NCBI GenBank assembly: GCA_030386875.1
Contig: CM059567.1
Location: forward strand, 55,660,020 to 55,724,019
Length of the DNA stretch: 64,000 nt
DNA from: Morinoia aosen
Taxonomy: Eukaryota; Arthropoda; Malacostraca; Amphipoda; Talitridae
Direction: 5' to 3'
Shown here in pieces: positions 11,801 to 23,800 of this stretch (position 1 is the stretch's first letter; every line of letters starts with the position of its first letter). The notes under the pieces were generated by a model. The model searched no databases and was not told where the DNA came from. It saw only the letters and a program-made list of their open reading frames with translations. Position numbers and translations under genes: made by a program.

Positions 11801-14800
11801 CAGTGTCATCTTCCTAATTAGGCTGTACTTACATGTGATTTTCCATCAATTTCATATACTCATTTAACTCTTAACTGATAAATTCATTCCTGAAATGTAC
11901 TCACGTATAACTGTTCCAGCGAGGGTCTTCATTCATTGGTCGCAGTCTCCATGACGTCGAGAGCAGCGTCATCCACCACTACGCTGCTCCAGGCGCCTTG
12001 CCTCACTACCCTGAGCTCAGAGCAGGCTTTGTGCTGTCTGGCGAGGCGGTCCAGAGGTAATGCTCCTACTACCTCATTATCTGGGATTCTAATTATTATT
12101 ACCCCTCAGTAGGATACAACTATTGTATCAATCGGAATTAGCACTCCCAAGAGGAAAGTGTGTGAGGGACTGAGCTGAGGTTAGGTAGGCCCTCTTTTTT
12201 GTTGAAATATAATTTTTTCATGTTAAGGACCATGTTTTTTTGGTTTACTGCTGTCCTGTTTTTCAGCACGTACTGCAGTGATTGCTCGTTTATTGCAATT
12301 GGTCGGTTCCGAGACCGGCCGCGATAACTGAATTCCGGCGAAGCAGAGACAGCATATTAACTGAATTTATTTAACATGTATTTGGACTTTTAAACCATCC
12401 CTGTTCTGTTAACAACCCACTGTTTACAGTACTCCATTAATAATATTAATAATAGGGACTACTGTTCAGCAATAACATGTAAGAAATAATGATGATGAAG
12501 CTGATGATGACTTTTATTCGCAGTCAATGAATGGTATTTTATGCGGAAACTCTGCAAAAATCTTTCCATATACATATTTTAGAAACCGCGAAGTCGTGAA
12601 TCCGCGATAGTCGAACTTCGAAGTAGCAGGAAAATACTGTACTTTCTGCTTCAACTTCTATCTTGTTTCATAAACTTCTTTTCAACTTACTGTTTCTATG
12701 CCCCTACTACATTGATTTTGCATTCCCTTATCTCCATACTTAATGATGCCTTCCTCTGTGTGATATGCTCTTTTATTTGTAGTGGTTGGTGAGGCTTACC
12801 CTAACATTCAATCTAGTTATTATTATCATTACGAGTCCACCCCTCTTTATTTGAAATGAAAAGAATGTGAATAATGAAGCCAAGTCCGGAAGAAAAAAAA
12901 TAATTTCTCTAAAGAGAAAGAACAACCAAAATGTGGTTCTAGTATCTGTGTCAACTGCACCATGAGAGTACTGCCATAATCTACTTGTAGTGCATTCTAT
13001 ACCTAGTGTGGAATTAGGTCAAATTATTCACTGTTGTCTAATGTTTACTGCTCAGTTTCTGCATTCTTGTATAGCTTGGAAATGCCTATGATTTCAGAGC
13101 TGCTGTCAAGTATGATCCAGTGGCCATCGCTTCAGACAACCAGTTTGCCATTGACGTTGGCTACGAGTTTGCTTTGTGGCTGACAAAGAACTGTGGAATT
13201 GTCCTAGACCACAGCGACGCGTTTTGTGTGCTGGATGCTCTGGAGGACGTCGACGTGGAAGGCTGTGCTGTCGTGGCCGGCCCCCCACGAGTTTGTGACC
13301 TCACGCAACGTGAGTGAAGTTTTGTTTTTACCTCTTTGACTGTGACGAGTAAAATTGATGTTTAATATTCAATCCGAATTTTAAAGTCAATCGTAGTAAG
13401 CAATGTTGAAAATATCCAACATTAACTGGATTGTGTTTTCATTTGGTTTTGATCAGGTATTTTTTTAAATTTAATTTGTGTCTACTAGTTGGTCAACAGC
13501 ATAATGAAAACTCTCTCAGTGACCAAATATTGATCACGTCGTAGTCAGAGTGTTAGATTTTTCTCATGGAAATACACTACTGTATTGACCGGAATTAGCA
13601 ATCCCTTGGGGAAAATGTGAGGTATCAAGCTAGGGATTAGTTAGGCTATTTGTTAAAACATGTTTTTTCTTGTTCTGTTACAGACCAACATTTCTTGGTT
13701 TGCTACAGTTCTGTTTTTCCTGCTCCTATTACTTACTTCTTCAACTTTTATCTTGTTTCATAAACTTCCTTCCTAACTTGCTGTTTAAATGCACAAGAGA
13801 TCCTGCGTGAGAACTCATCCTATGCTCAAATTTTCCGTTTCCTTAACTTCATACGCAATGATACCTTAGTTGTGTCGATACCTTTATTATATGATTATGC
13901 ACCTTTTGTAATTAAGCCTAATATTTTGAAATTAGTTCTACTATGCTATATTATACGTATTTTGTTGTACTTTTGAGTTAAGGTAAAATGAAATACTGTA
14001 AATGTGACCTGGAACGAAATGCATGTATTTTTTTTAATTGAAAAAAAATTGTTGTTAGGAGCAGCATTTCTGATACTACTTTATTTTTCTTAAGTTTCAC
14101 CTTAATTACCAACTTGTCTTGGCATACAGACAGCACTTCAATTCTTTGTTATGATGACAGAGCCTTGGAAGTGAAAGAATCCTTTTCTGGAAATAATACA
14201 TTTAACTCCCAACATTTCTTCTATTGAAGAAAAGTGCCCCAGTTTGCATTTACATTTTAATTAGTACTCAAAAGCTCTTCCGTGGCCGAGTGGTTAAGAA
14301 CGCGCCCTTAACGCGTTGGGGAAAAGAACTCGGCCACAATTCCCCATTCTACCCAGGTGTCGGAAATGGGTACTGGCTTGTCCTGGGGTTAACCATCATT
14401 GCGTTCTGGTGTTAGTTATAAGGGTACGGCCAGACTGAACGCGTTGGCGCTGACGCGCGCGTACGCAGGCAGAAGCTGCAATATTAAATACATGTGTTGC
14501 TCCGAGAGCGGCCATACTAGACGCGCGCGGACGCAGGCAGACCAAAGCGCACAGACGCCGCGTCGCGCTGTCAAAATTCAGGATTACTTGAGAGAAATAT
14601 TTGACGCTGCGCGGCGCGTACAGTGTGTCTCGAGCAGCCGTGAGTGGAGGATGTGGAGTTGCTACTCCCTTCCATTCAGGCTGTGCATGCAATGTGGGAT
14701 GCTTTTCACCCTCTGCACAGTGACAGGGTGTTCATTAGCGACCAGTGGTCGATGATTGCGGACTCACTACAAGTTTCAGGTGAGAGTTGTAGCTGCGTTC

Positions 14801-17800
14801 ATGACCTCTAGCATACTCGTGACGCTTAATTGTTTTTCTTGAAGTAAAGATAGGTAAACTATGAAATTAAGTTAAATTTATTTCCTTCGTTGCAGAAAAT
14901 ATAATCTGTCACTTAAACTAAACTCATGTAAATAACATTCAAATTTGAAGATATACGATGTTTCTTTTCAATACATATGTCTACCCTGTAACTTTTCGAA
15001 CACCAGAAATAAAATAATTTTTCAATTTAGTTCTCACATTTGCTGCAATTGGTGAGCTGTTTCTGTCAGCATGAGCTGTTTCATATTGTTCATTTAATTC
15101 AAAGAATTCATGTAATGTAAATTCCAGCCCTATATCCACTCTCTCCCTGACAACAATTGTGTAAAGCTGTTACTGTTTTTGTGATTTCTACTGCATTCTC
15201 TGCACTGGTTTCAATGGATTTTGTCAAATTCTAGATTTTCATGTCATTACTCCGAAAGCACTCTCTACACAACACCGAACTTTAGATAGGAGATAATTGA
15301 TTTTTTTTTGTTTCATTCAAGTTTAGACGTGGGCATGGGCGCATTCAATAAAGGAGCAATGTGTAGGCTTCATCCCTTACAAAAAGAAATTGCGTTTCTT
15401 CATCACTCCCGGGTAGCTTCATTGATTCAGGGAATTGAATTTGTTTCCCTGCATGCATTCATACAGGTCAGTAATACGGAACACTCCATCATCGCTTTGC
15501 TTACCAAATGTTCCAACGTCAACACACACAAATTTGAATTCATGATCTGTAACACCTCTTAGAATTATTTAAAAAAATGCTTTTAGTTCAATACAGGTAT
15601 CCTATTTGGTTTGAGCATGTTATTCGAATGCGTTTGCCGTCTGTCGCGCCAAAGCAGTTGGGGAAGTTCCATTTTATACAAAACTGCTCTGCAATTTCAC
15701 TACACAACTTTTGATCAGGGTAAGGCATACATATGAGTTGAAGGTTTCTCCAAATAGCTTTGCGTGTCTTCGTCACAATAGTTGCAACTGTTCCTCATCC
15801 TGAATTGAAAAGCTAACAATCAAAATGGCGATCCAGTTGTCACATTTCTGAAAAACACAATAATCATGTTTGAAATGCCACATCAGTCAGTTTAAATGAT
15901 AGATCTTTCCTTTTTTCAGAAGAAGCAGCAAGGAAGAAGTATAAAACTGTGCAAGATAAATTTCGAGTGGAATTGAAGAAACTTTCGCAAGGAAAGTCGG
16001 GAATCGCAGGACTTCCCCCTGAATCATATGAAAGCAAGTGGCCTTTTTAAAATAAAAAAATTTTATGAGAGCTCAAATGTACGGACAACAGACAATTGGA
16101 AATTTGTCAGAGATGGCTTCGAAGCAAAACTGCACTGATGGACAGCAATCAGAGTCGATGAGTGCAAGCATTACTTCGACTTCTTCTCATGACACTGATA
16201 ACGCTTGCGAAGGTCTTGTAGAACCCGGTATTGATGGAACAGGAGGAAATATGGGAGAGGGCTCCAAAGAACCATATAGAAAAAGGGGAAAAGTTCAGAG
16301 TGACATCAGGAAGCATTTCTTGCAATTAGTTAAAGAGAAACTTGAAAACCTCAAAGGAAAGAGTGAACCTGATGAATAAAGTCTCTTTCTTCAGAGTGTT
16401 GTACCCTCAATGCAGAGCATGAGCAAAAGAAATCAATGCCTGTTTAAGATTATGGTTCAAAAACTAGTTTAAAATTCTTACATGATAAAAACGACGCATT
16501 TTAAATTTTATGAGAGCTCAAATGTACGGACAACAGACAATTGGAAATTTGTCAGAGATGGCTTCGAAGCAAAACTGCACTGATGGACAGCAATCAGAGT
16601 CGATGAGTGCAAGCATTACTTCGACTTCTTCTCATGACACTGATAACGCTTGCGAAGGTCTTGTAGAACCCGGTATTGGCATTCTAATGTTTACGTTTCC
16701 CTAACTTTTTCAGCCCTTTCCATGGGATATTTTTGCATTAGTCTTAAAGGTTTAACAATTAATTTTACGTTTAATAAATAATCAAATATTATACTGATAC
16801 ATAAATAGAGAGTAAACTATACCTTTTGGATAACAGACATATAACTTACAGCTAATTATATAACCTGAAATGGAATTGCTCTGCAAATAAGTGTGCGTAA
16901 AGAATTACTTTGTGATCAATAAACTTTTAATTCATTTCATTGTAATGTAATATTAAGTACATATTGTTGATTGAACTATCGTAATTTTACTCACTTTATT
17001 GTTACCATCAGCCGTTTTTCTGGGGAGATAGCCTGCCGAAAGTTAGTGGTTTGTTTGTACATGTATAGGTCCTCAGTCACTAAGCTGAGCAGCTCATCAA
17101 ATATAGCCATGCTCATCCTTCTGTATTTTTGAAACTTTTTTTGGACATTTCCGTAGATCAGAAAACTAATGATGGTATTCTCCTTGCTCGAATTTTGTTT
17201 TTATAAAATTGGGTGAACGGCAACTCACTGATTTCCATCAAGAATTAGGTACTCTACATATGAGGACTCCAAAGAGAACACCTTCTCACTAGAAGTCAAC
17301 ATGACAATTAGTTATCCCCGAAGCCCGATGCTTCTCGATGAACGCGCGCGTCAGCGTGTAGTATAGCCGCCTCCATTCAAATGACAGCGTCAGAACGCGT
17401 GAAGCGTACGCACGCGTCAGCGCCAACGCGTGCAGTCTGGCCGTACCCTAAGGCATTTGAAAACCCAAAGTACAAAATGAAATAAATATGCATCAAGCTT
17501 GATTCTAGTAAGATATCCTTTATCCTCCAGCTGCAGTAGAGAAGACAGCGCTGCACGTGGCAGTGAAGACGTACAGCGGCCACCACGACACGCGGCTGCC
17601 CGTGCTGCGCAGCACCTGGCTGCCTGCTGCCGCCTCTTTCAGGATTTACAGCGATGTGGCCGGTGCGACTTCGTTCTTTTTTCAAGGCCTTGTTATTTTG
17701 TCAAGTCATTATTTTAAGTCCTCATTATTTTTAAAAGTCCTCATTATTTTTTCAAGTCCTCATTATTTTTTCAAGTCCTCATTATTTTTTCAAGTCTTCG

Positions 17801-20800
17801 TTATTTTTTCAAGTCCTCATTATTTTTTACAGTCTTCGTTATTTTTTCAAGTCCTCATTATTTTTTCAAGTCCTCATTATTTTTTTCAAGTCCTCATTAT
17901 TTTTTCAAGTCCTCATTATTTTTTTCAAGTCCTCATTTTTTTCTTGTCCTCAGGTTATTTTTTTCAAGTTCTCATTAGTTTTTCAAGTCCTCGTCAGCTT
18001 TTTCAAGTCCTCGTCAATTTTTTCAAGTCCTCGTGAGTTTTTTCAAGTCCTCGTGAGTTTTTTCAAGTCCTTGTGAGTTTTTTCAAGTCCTTGTGAGTTT
18101 TTTCAAGTCCTCGTAAGTTTTTTCAAGTCCTCATGAGTTTTTTCAAGTCCTCATTATTTTTTTCAAGTCCTAGTTATTTTTCTCAAGTCCTCATTATTTG
18201 TTTCAAGTCCTCATTATTTTTTTCAAGTCCTAGTTATTTTTCTCAAATCCTAGTTATTTTTCTCAAATCCTAGTTATTTTTCTCAAGTCCTAGTTATTTT
18301 TCTCAAGTCCTAGTTATTTTTTTCGAGTCCTCATTATTTTTTTCTAGTCCTCATTATTTTTTTCAAGTCCTCATTATTTTTTTCAAGTCCTCATTATTTT
18401 TTTCAAGTCCTCATTTTTTTCAAGTCCTCATTATTTTTTTCAAGTCCTCATTATTTTTTTCAAGTCCTCATTATTTTTTTCGAGTCCTCATTATTTTTTT
18501 CAAGTCCTCATTATTTTTTTCAAGTCCTCATTATTTTTTTCAAGTCCTCATTATTTTTTTCAAGTCCTCATTATTTTTTTCAAGTCCTCTCTATTTTTTT
18601 CAAGTCCTCTCTATTTTTTTCAAGTCCTCGCTATTTTTTTTCAAGTCCTCGCTATTTTTTTCAAGTCCTCGCTATTTTTTTTCAAGTCCTCGCTATTTTT
18701 TTCAAGTCCTCGCTATTTTTTTTTAGAGTCCTCGCTATTTTTTTTGAGTCCTCGCTATTTTTTTTGAGTCCTCGCTATTTTTTCGAGTCCTCGCTATTTT
18801 TTTTCAAGTCCTCGCTATTTTTTCAAGTCCTCACTATTTTTTTATCAAGTCCTCACTATTTTTTTTCGAGTCCTCGCTACTTTTTTTTCAAGTCCTCGCT
18901 ATTTTTTTTTTCAAGTCCTCGCTATTTTTTTTCAAGTCCTCGCTATTGTTTTTTTCAAGTCCTCGCTATTGTTTTTTTCAAGTCCTCGCTAATTTTTTTT
19001 CAAGTCCTCGCTATTTTTTTTCCTCAAGTCCTCGCTATTTTTTTTTTCAAGTCCTCATTATTTTTTTCTCAAGTCCTCGCTATTGCTTTCAAGTCCTCGC
19101 TATTGCTTTCAAGTCCTCATTATTTTTTTTCAAGTCCTGTGCTCATCAATTTAAATCATTCCACATTGTCATTTTTTTTATCATTGCATGCTTAACATCC
19201 ATGTGTTCACAATTGAAATCTCCTGACCTACATTTACAAAAATAGAAATCAAGGCAAATTCACTTAAATTAGAAATATAAGTATTTTACTGTATCTGATT
19301 ATATAAATACATTGTAGACCAACCAGGTATAGTCCTATAGAAATGTTTTATATGGAACTTCTACTTAGTTCTTCCCAGTAAACTCCTCAACTTTAATCCA
19401 GGAAGTGGTACCAAAGTAACATTTTATGCTGAATTTCTTTCATGGCATAACCAAATTATTCAACTAGACGCCAAAGAAAATGTTAACGTTGGTAAATAAG
19501 ACTTGAATTGCAAAATTATTTGCATTTATGTAGTACAAGATTAGCTTAAATCCAAGCTCTTAGATTTCAGTTTTTAGCGTTAGTTCAAAGTAACAAAATA
19601 GAACTATCATAAGAAGAGTAACATGGCCTAGGTCTCTCTTGCCGCTTCCAGTGACGACGGCTATGAAACCTGTCTTTATTGTACTGAAAATTTTTACAAA
19701 AATCTGCTCTCACGTCATATTTTACTTGCTAGTTTTCCTTGAAGTGTATTGTCATAGTTACTTTTCCGGGAGGTATAAGATTAAGTCTTTACAGTATTCA
19801 ATCTTAAAGTTAGGAGCCCATGCTCGTCTTCCATTAAAGATATGTGAAAATTTTACCGTACGATTGATTTATAAGTTGTGTCTTCATCCTGGGATATCGA
19901 TATAGAAAATTATAGGTGGAGACAGGGGAAGGAAAAAAAACTCTCAGGATAGAAGATATTTGAAAATCGTTTCGTATATTATAAAATGTGCATGCTTAGC
20001 AATCCCAATAAAACTAGGAGTTTATTTTTGGCATTCAATGCATCCTAAATTTTTATTCTATTTTATTTTATGATAACTATTCACGGCATATTTTATTTCT
20101 TTGTGCGTCGTAACCTGTTCAACTTGACGGTCAAATGACCTTCAGACAATTTCCTCGTCATCACTGCCTTGTGTCCTCTCTTATCAATTCCAATCATTCT
20201 TACCACGCTTTCCAAGCATCTATTACATCTCCAATCCCTACAATAATCTCATGGCTAGAACCGTTAATATTTGATTTTCTTACACACCGGATCATTAACC
20301 AATGGGAACTGATTCATCCATTATCCTCTTCAGTGCATTGAAAATGTCAACCGAGGGCTAGAATACCCATGTGTACAGAATCATTTTTATTTAAATTTAG
20401 CTTGCTGTCATCAAAAACTCTTTCATAATCTTTAGCGCTGGAAAGTAACCGCTTTTCTTATTTTTCATTTAATCATTACCTGTGTTAGCAACTTTCCAAA
20501 GACTTCTTGAGAATTATCTGATTGTCTTGTTTGGGTGTTAAATTCATTCTTTAAACTTCCTTCACTTGCAGGTTTTCTTGTAGTTACAGGTGTTTTGTTT
20601 TACTTTATTTTGAGAGACGTCAAGTGAATACAACTCACTACGGTGCTAGTATTGCTCTGATTGACCGCTTGTAAACACTTGCGTAAACGAGTATTTAATT
20701 CACATCATAGAATGAAGTTGCTCTACTCTTTGGTGTAACTGCAAAAACTGTTTAAAGGCATTTCCTAGTGCGAAATTTTAAAAAAATATTTCCTGCTATG

Positions 20801-23800
20801 AAATTTTTAAAAACTTACTTGCTATGAAATTTGTAAAAACTTGCTTGCTATGAAATTTTTAAAAACTTGCTTGCTGTGAAATTTTTAAAACTTGCTTGCT
20901 GTGAAATTTTTAAAACTTGCTTGCTATGGAATTTTTAAAACTTACTTGCTATGAAATTTTTAAAAACTCACTATGAAATTCTTAAACCTCACTGCTAAAT
21001 GCTCCATGTTGCTTGTGTAATAATGCGAAGTTCACCACAGATGCAGCTCACGGAACCGTGGAGTCCGGCGTACCAAACACGGAGCGCGGTCACTGCGCCA
21101 AGACGATGGCCATACTCCGGCAGTCACTGGAGCGGCCTCTACCTTGGCTCTGGCTCCTCATCGCTGACGATGATACTCTCATCAGGTGCGCTGTAAATAT
21201 TACCTCTCGGTTTGTTTGTTTTATCAGGTGCGTTTTAAATATTATCTTTCAGTTTGTTTGTTTGTTTTATCAGGTGCGCTGTAAGTATAGCCTCTCGGTT
21301 TGTTTGTTTTGAATCAATGTCAGGTACAGAGGGAATGGCTTTTTGACTTGGCTAGATTGCAACGAAGTATTTCTTTGAAATATTCATATTCAAACTGTTG
21401 TCCATATTCATTTTTAAACTTATAAAGAATAGAACGTCTAACTGGTCAAATGTGCCTCTAAAGCCTAGGTGAAGTATCTCATATTTTTATATTTTTTTTT
21501 AGCTTGCCTCGTTTGCTGTCGATGCTGTCATGCTACTCAGCGGATGAAGCCGTAGCGCTGGGGGAGATGTATGGGTTCCGTGCAGACCCGCACCTGCTGG
21601 TGCCCTACCCCACTGGCGGCAGCGGCATGGTCTTCTCCAGGCCGTTGGTGAGCTGTGCTTGCCCCTGCAACCATCCTACTCTTAACCCTTAACTCGCCAA
21701 TTTTTTTACTCTTATTCCTGTACTTCTCTTACCCTTAATTGACGAAATTTTCTACCTCATGTTCTTAATATCACAACCCCTATTATTAAATTGACGCTGG
21801 CATCAGGTCCTGCAACTGTACTATACTTGCTCTTAACCCTCAACTCGCAAATTTTTTGCTCCTATTTCCATACTACTCTTAACCCTTAACTGCCCAAAAT
21901 TATTTACTCATATTCCCAATTCACAACCCCTATTATTAGACTGACGCTGGCATCAAGTTATCACCAACATCAAAATGGGGACGGAACTGCCGTCTGGCAG
22001 AAAGCTTCCAAAATTACATTGGGGCACGAATTTGACAAAAAATAATTGTGTTTAGCATTTTAGTGAGTGTGCCAGATATTGCACATTGGGCAGTTAAAAC
22101 TTGGACACTTTTACCGCATTTGGTTGAACTAAAGTTCAACATTCAACTATAACTTAGTCGACTGTAGTTAGCAATTTTGAAAATAGCAAACATTAACTGG
22201 ATTATGCCTTCATTTAGCTTTAAGTAAGTATTTATGATAATTGAGTTCGTGACTACTGGTCGGTCAGCAGCTTTATGAAATCCCCTCAGTCCACCGGTGG
22301 CGCACGCTGCGGTCAAAGTCTCAAGTAGAGGCCCATATTGTTGCTCGGTTATTTTTTTTAATTTCTTTATTTTCGGTAAATATTTTACAAATACAGTGTA
22401 GATAATTGAATTATTTTCTGTAACAAGCAGTTATAGTGGCTCTGTTGATAGCTTTAGCAATCTGTGGAAATAGTGAATGTTTCTTTGCAACTAGTTGTGG
22501 AATAAAAGTGAAGAGATAGTGGGTAACGAGGGAGAAATGGTGCTGAGGCTTTTAGTCCTATGATTAATTAACTGGGTTTGCCTTATGTGAAGTTTCGGAG
22601 TACGTATTACGAATGCACTGTATTATAATTGCTTAACAATTATTTCTCTTCATATATAAAATGGTACGCTCTACAACTTTGAAGTGTTTTGAAAATCATG
22701 TGTTTTTATAAGGACAATTAAAAAATATACTCAATTTGTAACCAAGAAATACAGAAAACTAATTGTGATGACGTGTATGTTAATGGATTTTTCTAGTTTC
22801 CATTATTGTGAAAATAAATTAATTCTAAAAACCTTTGAAACATTTAAAATGCACGGAACTTGGTCATAAAAGTTGAAAAAAGGAGCCAATGAATACCTGT
22901 TTGTTTAGTGACTCAACCATTGACCTAATCAATTTTCGTTCATTTTGAGGTATGAAAACAGGAGTGGTTAGTAGTGATGGTAAAGTACAGAACTGCGACT
23001 TCGTCAACTCCTGTAGGTGAGAATTCTGTACCAGACAATAAAGCTACCACTAAGGTAGACCGCGAGTAAATAAAATCTTTAGGTCTTCAGCGGAATTTTG
23101 CACATGTTTGCTAAAGTCGGGTACTGCTCTGGAGAAACTATTGAAAATCTACTCCATGTGATTTTAATATACAATATAACCCTTACACCATACCACTCCC
23201 ATTTCATTTTCCGAAGTATTTACCTTAACTCTCTTTCAGTAAAAAATCTGTATTTTAGTGCGTGATATATGTTAAGCAAGCGTAATTTCACGTGATGAAA
23301 TGTGTGATTGGTGGATTTAAATCGCTATTTGCGAGAGACTTTTCTATCATTGTGTTTGGCTTTTGGCTGATATTTACGCCCGTCCTGTCGTCGTGAGGAC
23401 TAGCGGTTCTTAGGAGAATTAGCAAGTGGCACTACTTGTTTCAGACAAGAACATATGATAAGATTAGATTATTAGTTAGTTTAAGCCTCCCGATCCGCAA
23501 CAAAGGCTATCCAAGGAGAGGAGGGAAGAAGGCACCATTTTGTATGGAGTTAAGGAAACGCGGAATCTATGCAGAAAGCAAGACATATGGATTTGACATT
23601 GTGCCAATATGAACACAACGGGTACTCTAATATGTTAGAGACAGTTTTTATCTTCCTTCAACGCATTTCAAAGTTAAACTACGACAGTTAAGTGCTAGAT
23701 TAGAGTCTAATATTATGTTTAACTAGTGATTCCTAACTGCGTGGCCACAGAGCCACTGAAATTACACATTGTGATTTTATCTTTTATCCTGTTTGCTGTG

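Larger units (their letters stand above)
14422..17448. mobile_element. PIF/Harbinger DNA transposon, 3027 bp
   Basis: Terminal inverted repeats of about 45 bp start GGGTACGGCCAGACTG and differ at only two or so positions. They are flanked by the TAA 3-bp target duplication typical of PIF/Harbinger (14419-14421 and 17449-17451). As in other members there are two gene relics: a DDE transposase on the - strand and a MADF/Myb-like DNA-binding protein on the + strand. GC-rich, CpG-rich subterminal DNA (14430-14650, 17340-17440) contrasts with the AT-rich interior. It lies in B3GLCT intron 6. Confidence 0.92.
14278..17510 (+). mobile_element. tRNA-derived SINE copy split by a Harbinger transposon
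   Basis: The head and body (14278-14421: TTCCGTGGCCGAGTGGTTAA with A box, GGAAATGGGTACTGGC, GTTAGTTATAA) stop at the Harbinger terminus. The rest (17449-17510: GGCATTTGAAAACCC, ATGCATCAAGCTTGATT) resumes on the other side. The B-box region looks deleted in this copy. Confidence 0.8.

Noticed and set aside
13075-13097. Upstream acceptor for B3GLCT exon 6 at 13074 (tatag)
   Set aside because: It leaves the exon 5-6 junction out of frame and reaches a stop. The acceptor at 13097 restores phase and gives a length close to human.
17557-19245. Reading frames of 143-159 codons rich in Phe, Ser and Tyr
   Set aside because: They are translations of the polypyrimidine minisatellite in B3GLCT intron 7. 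The one at 17557 starts in frame inside real exon 7 and simply reads on past the donor.
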